The position numbers and the translations under genes were made by a program. The notes beneath the pieces are model-generated. The model ran no database searches. It was given only the letters and a program-made list of their open reading frames with translations, and was not told the origin of the DNA. A DNA stretch of 64,000 nt from an uncultured Eubacteriales bacterium (GTDB taxonomy: Bacteria; Bacillota; Clostridia; Oscillospirales; Oscillospiraceae), in NCBI GenBank assembly GCA_949283375.1, contig CASDSM010000005.1, forward strand, positions 1 to 64,000, given 5' to 3'. How positions within the stretch are numbered: the first letter of the stretch is position 1; each line of letters opens with the position of its first letter. This document shows, in pieces, positions 24,888 through 32,987 of the stretch.

Positions 24888-26225
24888 TCACCGGCAGAAC
24901 GCGCCGTCCGCCCAGGTGAGCACCTCGTCGAGGACCGGCAGCCACTGTTCGAGCTGTTCGGCGGTGATGATGAGCGGCGGACAGACGTTGATGTTGTTCT
25001 CGCGGCCGAAGGTGGAGAAGCCCCGCTTCTTCAGCTCGGCGAGGATGGCGGGCATCTCCGGGCCGTGCTCGCCGTAGGCCTGCATGGGGATGCGCTTCTC
25101 CTTGTCCCGGACGATCTCCAGCGCAGCGAAGAGGCCGATGCAGCGGGCCTCGCCCACGCACTTGTGCTTTTCCACCATCCGGTCGAGGAAGGCGGAGAGG
25201 ATCTGTCCCATCTCCTGCACATGCGCGCAGATGTCGTGGTCGAGATAGTACTGCACACTGGCACAGCCGGCGGCGCAGGCCAGGGTGTGGCCGCTGTAGG
25301 TCAGGCCGCACTGGAGCACGTTCTCCTCGAAGTAGCTGGCCACCCGGTCGTTCACGATACAGCCGCCCAGGGGGACGTAGCCGCAGGTGACGCCCTTGGC
25401 GAAGGTGATGATATCCGGCTTGATGTCGTAGTTCTGCCAGGCGAACATCTTGCCCGTGCGGCCAAAGCCCGCCATCACCTCGTCGCAGATCATCAGGATG
25501 CCGTACTTGTCGCACAGGGCGCGCACCCCCTCCATGTAGCCGTCCGGCGGGAGGATGACGCCGTTGGCGCCCACGATGGACTCCATGATGACGCAGGCGA
25601 TGTTGTCCGCCCCCTCATAGCGCATCTGCAGGTCAAGGGCCTCGAGGGCCTTGCGGGTACATTCGGCGTCGTCTACGCCGCGGGTGTAGCCGTCCTGATA
25701 CATGTGGGGATTCATGAACTTGACAAAGCCGTTCGCCCCGCCGATCTCCGCGGCAAAGCGCCGCCAGTCGCCGGAGGCGTTGGAGGCCCCCAGGGTCGCG
25801 CCGTGGTAGCTGCGGTAGCAGCTGAACACCTTGGTCCGCCCGGTGACCATCCGGGCCATCTTGATCGCGTTCTCGTTGGACTCCGCCCCGCCGTTGGTGA
25901 AGAACACCCGGCGGTAGGTGTCCGCCCCGGCCACCTCGACGAGCAGCCGGGCCAGCTTGCTCTTGGGCTCGGAGGCGTAGGCGGGGGCCATGAAGCACAT
26001 CTTGTCCGCCTGCTCCTTGATCGCCGCCACGATCTCGGGCAGCTGGTGGCCCAGATTGGAGCACACCAGGAGGGAGGACATATCGGCGTACTGCTTGCCG
26101 TCATAATCCCAGAAATAGATCCCCTCGGCCCGCTCCACCGGGATGGCGGGCAGGCCGCTCTTGCTCCAGGACTGCATGATATGCTGGGTGTGGAGCTGCA
26201 CCACTTCTTTGCCGGACATGGACAT
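24888..26225 (-). CDS. class III (omega-amino acid) aminotransferase
   Basis: A 445-residue PLP enzyme. Visible features are the phosphate-cup motif NGGAESNENAIKMAR (~residue 108), SYHGATLGASNASGD (~140), the PLP aspartate block ICDEVMAGFGRTGK (~235), and the Schiff-base lysine in DIITFAKGVTCGYVPLGG (~275). The DMSSLLVCSNLGH segment resembles taurine:2-oxoglutarate-type and related omega-aminotransferases. The gene is first after a minus-strand promoter and leads into the dehydrogenase. With the TauE-like exporter and PII nearby, deamination of taurine or another amine for nitrogen is likely. beta-Alanine or GABA are alternatives. Confidence 0.87.
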   Translation of the reverse strand: MSMSGKEVVQLHTQHIMQSWSKSGLPAIPVERAEGIYFWDYDGKQYADMSSLLVCSNLGHQLPEIVAAIKEQADKMCFMAPAYASEPKSKLARLLVEVAGADTYRRVFFTNGGAESNENAIKMARMVTGRTKVFSCYRSYHGATLGASNASGDWRRFAAEIGGANGFVKFMNPHMYQDGYTRGVDDAECTRKALEALDLQMRYEGADNIACVIMESIVGANGVILPPDGYMEGVRALCDKYGILMICDEVMAGFGRTGKMFAWQNYDIKPDIITFAKGVTCGYVPLGGCIVNDRVASYFEENVLQCGLTYSGHTLACAAGCASVQYYLDHDICAHVQEMGQILSAFLDRMVEKHKCVGEARCIGLFAALEIVRDKEKRIPMQAYGEHGPEMPAILAELKKRGFSTFGRENNINVCPPLIITAEQLEQWLPVLDEVLTWADGAFCR

Positions 26226-26340
26226 ATGGGTTCCCCCTTTTGTGGTCTGCGCCGGCCGGCCAGGGCCGGCCGCTCCGCCGTTTGGAGGCGGAAAAGCGGG
26301 ACAGCGGGGCCGCTTGCGACCTCGCTGTCGTGATATTCAC

Positions 26341-26368
26341 AGTATACCAGCTTTTGGAGGGATGTAAA
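26341..26368 (-). promoter_or_regulatory. promoter of the aminotransferase operon
   Basis: On the minus strand TTTACA (26368-26363), 16-base spacer and TATACT (26346-26341) lie 116 bases before the aminotransferase start, in an otherwise AT-rich patch. A GC palindrome (26267-26283 region) lies in the leader. Confidence 0.65.
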
Positions 26369-26390
26369 TTGTCCGTCCACCCAAACTTGA

Positions 26391-26406
26391 CTGTGCATCT
26401 GCACAG
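26391..26406. promoter_or_regulatory. palindromic site CTGTGCA-TC-TGCACAG
   Basis: A perfect 7+7 inverted repeat with a 2-base centre lies 22 bases upstream of the aminotransferase -35 box and just past the TauE gene's stop. Position and symmetry fit a dimeric regulator acting on the operon. No regulator gene is adjacent, so the protein is unknown. Confidence 0.55.
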
Positions 26407-26410
26407 TGCC

Positions 26411-27124
26411 TCAGAGGATGGCGAGGACGCCGGAGACCGCCAAGAGCAGATAGGTGAGCTTCAGAAAGGCATCCTGCGAGATGTGGGGCAGCAGCCGTCC
26501 TCCCGCCCAGGTGCCGAGCAGGAGGGGGACCAGGCCGAAGGCGGTCAGCTGCCAGGCCCCGGCGGTCACCGCGCCTCCCGCGAGCTGCGTGCCGGTGAAG
26601 AAGAAGCCCAGGACGAACCAGACCGCCGCCATGGTGGCCCGGAACGTCTCCTTCTTCGGCAGGGCGGCGGAGGCGTACACCACCAGCAGCGCCCCACCGG
26701 AGACGAACATCCCGTGGATCACCCCCGCGAGCGGCACCACCCAGAGCGGGCTCTTCCCCTGCCAGAGCCGGGGGAAGCAGAGCTTCTGCACCGCCACGAG
26801 CAGGATGAACACGCCGTACACCACCAGCAGAAAGTCCAGCGGCAGGGCGCGGTAGAGGGCCACCCCCGCCGCCATCCCCACCAGCATGAGGGCGAGCATC
26901 CGGCCGAGCGCACGCCAGACCACCTCCCGCCAGCTCTGGAGCAGGATGAGGAAGCAGGACGCCTGCGCGAGCAGGTTGAGCACCGTGCGCGCGTCCTCCG
27001 CCCCCATCAGGTGGATGCTCGGCGGCATCGCCAGCAGGGTGCCGGCAAAGCCGGTGATGGCCTGAATGCCGTTTGCAAACAGGAGCACCAGAAAGATCAG
27101 CAGGTATCGCAGCGTCTCGTCCAT
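26411..27124 (-). CDS. TauE/SafE-family membrane exporter
   Basis: A 237-residue membrane protein with about eight hydrophobic segments in two halves. Family members export sulfite, sulfoacetate or other organosulfonates, although many are uncharacterised. Each half begins with the usual glycine/asparagine turn: FANGIQAITGFAGTLLAMP near the start and GVIHGMFVSGGALLVVYASA in the middle. ATG 27124 has GAGGAGGAAGG upstream; further upstream starts lack a site. It lies 185 bases before and in the same direction as the aminotransferase gene. If that enzyme acts on taurine, the exporter could remove the isethionate or sulfite left after the amino group is taken. Confidence 0.82.
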   Translation of the reverse strand: MDETLRYLLIFLVLLFANGIQAITGFAGTLLAMPPSIHLMGAEDARTVLNLLAQASCFLILLQSWREVVWRALGRMLALMLVGMAAGVALYRALPLDFLLVVYGVFILLVAVQKLCFPRLWQGKSPLWVVPLAGVIHGMFVSGGALLVVYASAALPKKETFRATMAAVWFVLGFFFTGTQLAGGAVTAGAWQLTAFGLVPLLLGTWAGGRLLPHISQDAFLKLTYLLLAVSGVLAIL

Positions 27125-27266
27125 AGGTCCTTCCTCCTCTGCGCCGCCGTCGGGCACAATTTGGAGCCTACTATACCCTCTCTCCCCGCCTTCTGGCAAG
27201 GCGGCGGGGAAAGTTCTGCGAAAAACCTCCAAAAGGACGGTCTCACCGCCGCTTTTGATTTGGCAC

Positions 27267-27295
27267 TGGATTTCGCGCGCCGCCTCTGATATACT
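27267..27295 (+). promoter_or_regulatory. candidate promoter of the GH3 gene
   Basis: TGGATT (27267-27272), 17-base spacer and TATACT (27290-27295). The -35 box is weak. Transcription from here would begin about 27302, too late for the ATG at 27306 to have a ribosome-binding site. This supports the TTG start at 27396. Confidence 0.4.
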
Positions 27296-27395
27296 GCTGA
27301 TAGAAATGGACCGGTTTTCAGCGAACGCCGCCGCGCCGCGGCCGGCCGAAGGGCCGCCCGGCGCCGCCGCGTCGAAAAAAAGGGGATATGTTACA

Positions 27396-28733
27396 TTGGA
27401 CAGAAAGGATCATTTTCTGCCGCAGCTGCTGCTCTGCCTTGTCCTGGCGGCGGTGCTGCTGCTCAGCCTGGTCTGCAACGTGAGCCTGTTCCTGCACGCC
27501 CGGGGGGACGCCGCCGCCCCGGCGGAGTCCGGACAGGCCCAGGCCGCCACCCCCTCCGCCGGGGAGGCCCCGGACAATCAGGCCCTCTCCGCAGGCGACA
27601 GCGAGCCGCAGCCGGAGGCAGAGCAGACCGCGGCCTCTCCTGATGCGGCGGAGCCGGAAGAGGAGACGGAGGAGGAGGCGGGCGATTCCATCGAGGCGCG
27701 CGCGAGAGAGCTGCTGGCGGAGATGACGCTGGAGGAGAAGATCTGCCAGCTCTTCATTGTCACGCCGGAGCTGCTCACCGGGGACAGCCCCGTCACCCGG
27801 GCCGGGAGCGAGACCGGGCAGGCACTGGAGGAGTACCCGGTGGGGGGGATCGTCTATTTCGCGTCCAGCCTGAACACCCGGGAGCAGGTGACCGAGATGA
27901 TCGGGAACACCCAGCAATACAGCAGGCTCGGCCTCTTCATCGCGGTGGACGAGGAGGGCGGCCGGGTGGCCCGTGTGGGGAGCAACAGCGCGCTGGGCAC
28001 CACCTCCTTCCCCGCCATGGGCACGCTGGAGACGGAGGAGGAGGCCTATCAGGTGGGGCTGACCATGGGCACCGAGCTGCAGGAGCTCGGCTTCAACCTC
28101 GATTTTGCCCCGGTGGCGGATGTCAGCTCCAACCCGAACAACTCCGTGATCGGGGACCGCGCGTTCAGCGATGACCCGGAGGAGGCCGCGCAGCTCGCTG
28201 CGGCCTGTGTGCGCGGCCTGCGCGCGTCCGGCATCCTCTGCACGCTCAAGCACTGGCCCGGACACGGCGACACCGCAGGAGACTCCCACGACGGCGCAGT
28301 CTCCACCGGAAAGACGCTGGAGGAGCTGGCCGGGTGCGAGTTCCTCCCCTTCCAGAGCGGCATTGCGGCGGGCGCGAACTTTGTCATGGCCGGTCACATC
28401 AGCTGCCCCGCCGTCACGGGCGACGACCTCCCCGCCTCCCTCTCCCCCGTTCTGATCGGAGAGCTGCTCCGGGGGGAGTTGGGCTTTGAGGGCGTCATCA
28501 TCACCGACTCCATGCAGATGCAGGCCATCACCGACCACTACTCCTCCGGAGAGGCCGCGGTCGCGGCCCTGCAGGCGGGCGTGGACATGATCCTCATGCC
28601 CGCAAGCCTCTCCCGCGCGGTGGGCGGCATCGCCGATGCGGTGGAGGACGGCACGCTGACCGAGGCGCGCATCGACGAGAGCGTCCTGCGCGTGCTCTCG
28701 GCCAAGCTGGAGGCCGGCATTCTGACCGACTGA
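27396..28733 (+). CDS. GH3 beta-N-acetylhexosaminidase (NagZ type), membrane-anchored
   Basis: A 445-residue enzyme that hydrolyses terminal beta-GlcNAc, from peptidoglycan fragments or glycans. It starts with a membrane anchor (LPQLLLCLVLAAVLLLSLVCNV), followed by an Ala/Pro/Glu-rich linker of about 75 residues, so the barrel lies outside the cell. The NagZ histidine-aspartate dyad motif KHWPGHGDTAGDSH is intact and the nucleophile aspartate is in IITDSMQMQAI. TTG 27396 is preferred because AAAAGGGG lies ten bases upstream; an ATG at 27306 would add 30 low-complexity residues and has no site. It converges on nagB, which makes a GlcNAc-related role plausible, though muropeptide turnover is equally likely. 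Confidence 0.88.
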   Translation: MDRKDHFLPQLLLCLVLAAVLLLSLVCNVSLFLHARGDAAAPAESGQAQAATPSAGEAPDNQALSAGDSEPQPEAEQTAASPDAAEPEEETEEEAGDSIEARARELLAEMTLEEKICQLFIVTPELLTGDSPVTRAGSETGQALEEYPVGGIVYFASSLNTREQVTEMIGNTQQYSRLGLFIAVDEEGGRVARVGSNSALGTTSFPAMGTLETEEEAYQVGLTMGTELQELGFNLDFAPVADVSSNPNNSVIGDRAFSDDPEEAAQLAAACVRGLRASGILCTLKHWPGHGDTAGDSHDGAVSTGKTLEELAGCEFLPFQSGIAAGANFVMAGHISCPAVTGDDLPASLSPVLIGELLRGELGFEGVIITDSMQMQAITDHYSSGEAAVAALQAGVDMILMPASLSRAVGGIADAVEDGTLTEARIDESVLRVLSAKLEAGILTD

Positions 28734-28756
28734 CGCCCGCACGCCTCCCGACAGAG

Positions 28757-28803
28757 AAAAACTGCCCTGCGCTGCCAGAGTTTCTGGCAGCCAGGGCAGT
28801 TTT
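28757..28803. terminator. bidirectional terminator between GH3 and nagB
   Basis: A near-perfect stem (AAAACTGCCCTG-CTGCCAG with CTGGCAG-CAGGGCAGTTTT) has T-rich ends on both strands. It separates two convergent genes and would serve both. Confidence 0.88.
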
Positions 28804-28809
28804 CTTTGC

Positions 28810-29535
28810 TCACAGGCGGGACAGGGCGGCCTCGTCCGCCACGATGGTCACGTCGGGATGGAACTGGAGGATGGAGCCCGGCATGGACGGGGTCACCGGC
28901 CCGCGGCAGACGGCGCGCAGGGCCTCCGCCTTATCCTCGCCGCTCACGACGACGAGGATCTTTTTCGCCCGCAGGATGGTCCCGATGCCCATCGTGTACG
29001 CCTCGCGCGGCACGTCCTCCGCCCGCTCAAAGAAGCGGCGGTTGGCCTCGATCGTGCTGGCGGTGAGGCGGACGCAGTGGGTACGAGGGGCAAAGGCGCT
29101 GTCCGGCTCGTTGAAGCCGATGTGGCCGTTGCGGCCCAGGCCGAGGAGCTGGAGGTCCACGCCCCCCACCCGCTCGATCACCGCGTCATAGTCCGCGCAG
29201 GCACGCTCGCTGTCCGGCTCGCTCCCGTCCGGCAGGAAGGTGCGCGCCGGATCGACGTTCACATGGTCAAAGAGATGGCGGTGCATGAACCGGGCGTAGC
29301 TCTGCTCATGGTCCGCCGTCAGCCCCTTGTACTCGTCCAGATTCACCGTGGTGACACGGGAGAAGTCGAGGTCTCCCTTGCCATACCACTCCACGAGCTG
29401 GCGGTAGGTCCCCTCCGGGCTGGAGCCGGTGGCGAGGCCGAGCACGCACTCCGGCTTGAGGATCACCTGGGCGGAGATGATGTTCGCCGCCGTGCGGCTC
29501 ATCTCCCGATAGTCTTTCACACGCAGAATTTTCAT
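28810..29535 (-). CDS. nagB: glucosamine-6-phosphate deaminase
   Basis: Converts glucosamine-6-phosphate to fructose-6-phosphate and ammonia. The 241 residues include the phosphate-binding ATGSSPEGTYRQL (~residue 38), the catalytic aspartate region TVNLDEYKGL (~65-75), the active-site lid motif LGLGRNGHIGFNEP (~130) and PRTHCVRLT. Length is that of the short Bacillus form. AAAGGAG precedes ATG 29535. It is the last gene of the leftward importer-GH38 unit, so it would channel GlcNAc freed by GH20 or GH3 enzymes. NagA and a GlcNAc kinase are not in the window. Confidence 0.94.
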   Translation of the reverse strand: MKILRVKDYREMSRTAANIISAQVILKPECVLGLATGSSPEGTYRQLVEWYGKGDLDFSRVTTVNLDEYKGLTADHEQSYARFMHRHLFDHVNVDPARTFLPDGSEPDSERACADYDAVIERVGGVDLQLLGLGRNGHIGFNEPDSAFAPRTHCVRLTASTIEANRRFFERAEDVPREAYTMGIGTILRAKKILVVVSGEDKAEALRAVCRGPVTPSMPGSILQFHPDVTIVADEAALSRL

Positions 29536-29551
29536 GGCTTCTCCTTTGAGC

Positions 29552-29588
29552 AGGCTGCCGCCGGGCACATCTGGTCCGGCGGCAGCCT
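29552..29588 (-). other. stem-loop between GH38 and nagB genes
   Basis: AGGCTGCCGCCGG and CCGGCGGCAGCCT pair exactly around an 11-base loop. Leftward the hairpin is not followed by T, so readthrough into nagB is likely. It may stabilise the mRNA ends. Confidence 0.55.
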
Positions 29589-29616
29589 TTTCTGGTCTGA
29601 TTGCTGTCCGATCGGC

Positions 29617-32600
29617 TCAGCGCAGCAGGATGGTCTTGATCTCGTAGGGCTGGATGGTGAAGGTCACCTGGCCGTCCACGACCGGCAGCTCCTCCCCGAT
29701 CTCCTCGAGCAGGTTGGTGCTGTACGCCTTCGCCGTCCCCTCGGGCACGCGCAGGGCGGTGCGGGTCCGGGCGTTCTGGCACTCGTAAAGGCGGAGGATG
29801 GTCCCGTTGCCGTCCTCAGCCTGCTTCACCGTCTCGAGGACCACATTGTCCTGGTCCACCGCGGCGAAGGAGTACGCGGTCCCCACCGCGCCGGCGTCCA
29901 CCGCGTAGGCGGGCTGGTTGAGCTTGTACGCCTCCTGGACGGTGCCCGCCTCCTGCCAGCGGCCGCCGTGGGGGTAGAGGGCGTAGGTGAAGTGATGGAC
30001 CTCCACGTCGGCGTTCGGATTGGGCTCGATGCCGCACTTGATGAGGGTGAGGCCGATCGTCCCCTCCCGCACCGAGTGGCCGTACTTGCAGTCGTTGAGC
30101 AGGCTGACGCCGTAGCGCCCCTCGGAGAAGTCCATCCACTTCTGCGCGCAGCTCTCGAAGCGGGCCTTGTCCCAGGTGGTGTTGGTGTGGACCTTGCGGG
30201 TGACGTTGCCAAACTGGATCTCGAAGGTGGCCTCGTCCGAGTGGATGTCCACCGGGAACTCCGCCTTGAGCAGATGCTGGTGCTCCTTCCAGTCCGCCGT
30301 GGTCTCAAAGTCGATGCGGCGGGTGTCGGCGTAGAAGTGGATCTTCTGGCAGATGGTGCTCAGGCTGCACCGGTAGGTGAGCTCCAGGGTGGTCTGCACC
30401 GGGCCGTCCTCCGTCCAGCGGAGGCTCACGAGGTCGTCCACCGTCCAGGACTTCTCCACATAGTACATGTCGACGTCCCAGTTGTCGAAGTTGATGGGCT
30501 TGTCCTCATAGAGGCGCAGCTCGTTGGCCACCCGGCCCGCCTTGACCAGCTCGCGGCCATACGCCTTGTCGTAGATGGAGGCAAAGCGGCCGTGATCGTC
30601 CAGGGCGATGGTGTAGAAGGGGGTCTCCAGATGATAGTCGTCGCTGCGGACGAAGGGGCTGGCTGCCGGGGCGGCCTCCGCCTTCTCCAGCGTCACATAG
30701 CCCTTGGAGGGAAGGCCCCGCAGGTAGGCCACCGCCCCGTCCGCCGTCTGCTGGACGGGATAGACCGCGCCGCTCCCGTCGCGCAGGGCGGCGGCGTCCA
30801 GCTTGCCCAGGCGAACCACGTCGTCACGGTCAAAGCCGAGGGTGTTGAAGACGGTGACGCCGTCCCCCGTCCCGGCGAGCTTCTCCAGCCGCTCGGCGAT
30901 CAGGCCGTCCACCTCGTGGGCCAGCGCTTCATACTCCCGCTTGGTGACCTCGTAGACCTCGGCGATGGAGGAGCCGGGGAGGATGTCGTGGAACTGGTTG
31001 AGCAGGATGATGTCCCGCCACAGCCGGGTGTCCGCCTCGGCGGGGTAGTCCCTGGCGAGCACGCCGAGCAGCTCCAGGTCCATCATCGCCAGCTCACTCT
31101 TGCGGTTGCCCCGCTTGTTGCGGCCCATGGAGGTGTAGGTGCCGCGGTGGTACTCGAAGTAGAACTCGCCCTCCCAGGTCTCGAGATGGGAGTTGTCCTT
31201 CACCCGCTCGTTGAGCTCGTCAAAGTAGGTGCGCGCGGAGGCCTGACGGACCTTCGGGATGCCGCGCACGCCCCGCTCCATGCGCAGGGAGGTCTCCAGC
31301 ATCGGCCGGGTGGGGCCGCCGCCGCCGTCACCGTAGCCGTAGGCGATCAGGATGTCGTTGTTGATCTCCTTGTTCTGATAGCGGTCCCAGCCGCCCATGA
31401 TGGCGTCGGGGTGGAGCATGCCGTTGTAGGTGGTAAAGAAGCTGTTCTTCACGTCCTGGCCGATGCCGACGGCGGTGATCAGGTGGGTGAGCACCTCGCT
31501 GCCGTCGATGCCGCGCCAGATGAAGGTGTCGTTCGGGATCTTGTTGATCTGGTTCCAGGCCAGCTTGGTGGTCATGAAGTAGTCGATGCCCGACTTCTTC
31601 ATGATCTGCGGCAGGGCCCCGGAGTAGCCGAACACGTCGGGCAGCCAGAGGATCTTGTTGTCCTGGCCGAACTCCTCCCGGAAGAAGCGCTTGCCGTGGA
31701 GGAACTGGCGGGCGAGCGACTCGCCGGAGGTGAGGTTGCAGTCCGCCTCCAGCCACATGCCGCCCTCCGTCTCCCAGCGGCCCTCGGCGACGCGGGCGCG
31801 GATGCGCTCGAAGAGCTCAGGATAGCGCTGCTTGAGGAAGTAATAGAGCACCGGCTGGCTGGACATGAACTTGTAGTTGGGGTACTCCTCCATCAGCTTG
31901 AGCACGGTGGCAAAGGAGCGGACCACCTTCTCGCGCGTCTGGGCGACGGTCCACCACCAGGCCACGTCGATGTGGGTGTGGCCGATGCAGGTGGCCACCA
32001 CGTCGTCATGGCCGCCCATCTTCTCATAGAGGTTGTGGGTGAGGTAGTCCTGCGCCTCGGCGAGGGAGGTGTAGAACGCCTCGGAATAGGGCTGGCGCAT
32101 GTCGAGGAGATTCACCGTGTTATTCAGGACGGTGCGGATGTCCAGCCGGACCTTGTCGTCCTCCGGCATCCGGGCAAAGGCCTGCAGCGGGATGAGCAGG
32201 TCATAGTAGAGCCGGTTGATCGCCTCGTCCACGGTGAAGAGGTCCACCAGGAAGTCAAACTCCCGGTGCAGGGTGCCGGTGTAGGCCTGGATGTCGATCA
32301 GGAGCTTCTCCCCCGCCGTGGCCTTCTCGCGCAGCAGGACCTCGCGGTGGTTCATGTCCGCACCCTGGACCACCTCACCGTTCACGAAGAGGAGGAACTG
32401 CGGGTTCTTGCCGTCGTCCCACTCGTCGATCTGGGTGCGGATGCGCATCCAGGCGCTCCTGCCGTCCAGGTACTCCGGGATGACGATCTCGCTGCGGAAC
32501 CAGTAGTGCTCGCCGGGGATGCCCTTGAAGTCGGTGCGCTGGCCCTGGAATTTGCCCTCAAACTGGTCCGAGCCGTCCGGCACGGCGTACCAGTGCATCG

Positions 32601-32766
32601 TGTGGCAGTCAAACGGCTCCCACGGCGCGGCGGCGGCGTCCGCCTCCTCCGGACGGAAGAACTGCCCATGCTTATATTGCCAGTTGGGGAGTTCCTGCGT
32701 GTCCCGGAAGCGGAACTGGCCGAGCTGGCTGCAGATGACTTGGATTCTCTGGTCGATAAAATACAT
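29617..32766 (-). CDS. GH38 alpha-mannosidase
   Basis: A 1049-residue cytoplasmic exo-alpha-mannosidase of the bacterial class II type. The N-terminal beta-sandwich (1-280) has the family's WYAVPDGSDQFEGKF and EIVIPEYLDG segments. The zinc site HTHIDVAWWWT (~residue 288) is complete, the nucleophile aspartate is in WLPDVFGYSGALPQI (~410), and HFTYALYPHGGRW marks the C-terminal beta-domain. The start at 32766 has GGAGGG six bases upstream. It lies downstream of a second sugar importer and next to nagB, pointing to alpha-mannose removal from imported N-glycan fragments. No signal peptide is present. Confidence 0.94.
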   Translation of the reverse strand: MYFIDQRIQVICSQLGQFRFRDTQELPNWQYKHGQFFRPEEADAAAAPWEPFDCHTMHWYAVPDGSDQFEGKFQGQRTDFKGIPGEHYWFRSEIVIPEYLDGRSAWMRIRTQIDEWDDGKNPQFLLFVNGEVVQGADMNHREVLLREKATAGEKLLIDIQAYTGTLHREFDFLVDLFTVDEAINRLYYDLLIPLQAFARMPEDDKVRLDIRTVLNNTVNLLDMRQPYSEAFYTSLAEAQDYLTHNLYEKMGGHDDVVATCIGHTHIDVAWWWTVAQTREKVVRSFATVLKLMEEYPNYKFMSSQPVLYYFLKQRYPELFERIRARVAEGRWETEGGMWLEADCNLTSGESLARQFLHGKRFFREEFGQDNKILWLPDVFGYSGALPQIMKKSGIDYFMTTKLAWNQINKIPNDTFIWRGIDGSEVLTHLITAVGIGQDVKNSFFTTYNGMLHPDAIMGGWDRYQNKEINNDILIAYGYGDGGGGPTRPMLETSLRMERGVRGIPKVRQASARTYFDELNERVKDNSHLETWEGEFYFEYHRGTYTSMGRNKRGNRKSELAMMDLELLGVLARDYPAEADTRLWRDIILLNQFHDILPGSSIAEVYEVTKREYEALAHEVDGLIAERLEKLAGTGDGVTVFNTLGFDRDDVVRLGKLDAAALRDGSGAVYPVQQTADGAVAYLRGLPSKGYVTLEKAEAAPAASPFVRSDDYHLETPFYTIALDDHGRFASIYDKAYGRELVKAGRVANELRLYEDKPINFDNWDVDMYYVEKSWTVDDLVSLRWTEDGPVQTTLELTYRCSLSTICQKIHFYADTRRIDFETTADWKEHQHLLKAEFPVDIHSDEATFEIQFGNVTRKVHTNTTWDKARFESCAQKWMDFSEGRYGVSLLNDCKYGHSVREGTIGLTLIKCGIEPNPNADVEVHHFTYALYPHGGRWQEAGTVQEAYKLNQPAYAVDAGAVGTAYSFAAVDQDNVVLETVKQAEDGNGTILRLYECQNARTRTALRVPEGTAKAYSTNLLEEIGEELPVVDGQVTFTIQPYEIKTILLR

Positions 32767-32904
32767 AATGACCCTCCAAAGTTGATAGAAATGAATAGAT
32801 TCCTTCCTGCCTGTCTGTTTGCAGGCCGGAGGCCCCGGGAGTCCCGGGGCGCCTGGCCCGCAGACAGCGCGCGGCAAAGGGCGCCCTGTCGATCAAGCCC
32901 GCCC

Positions 32905-32945
32905 AAAAGGTGGGGCTGCTGTAAGTGACTTGCAACAGCCCCACC
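32905..32945 (-). terminator. leaky terminator/attenuator after the binding-protein gene
   Basis: On the minus strand GGTGGGGCTGTTG pairs with CAGCAGCCCCACC and is followed by TTTT. Lying between the binding-protein and GH38 genes, it should make the binding protein more abundant than the enzymes. A second short hairpin (GACCCTGCGG / CAGGGT) precedes it. Confidence 0.75.
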
Positions 32946-32987
32946 GAGGGAGGGTATCAGACCCTGCGGTCTGACTTCAGGGTTGGC

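Noticed and set aside
20042..27124. Taurine respiration or isethionate sulfite-lyase pathway
   Set aside because: No glycyl-radical lyase, activase or sulfite reductase genes are present, so only amino-group removal is proposed.
28858..32928. A 1356-codon open frame on the plus strand opposite the GH38 gene
   Set aside because: It lies antisense to a clear mannosidase, has low-complexity Val/Leu/Gly/His-rich composition and no domain; high third-position GC keeps such frames open.
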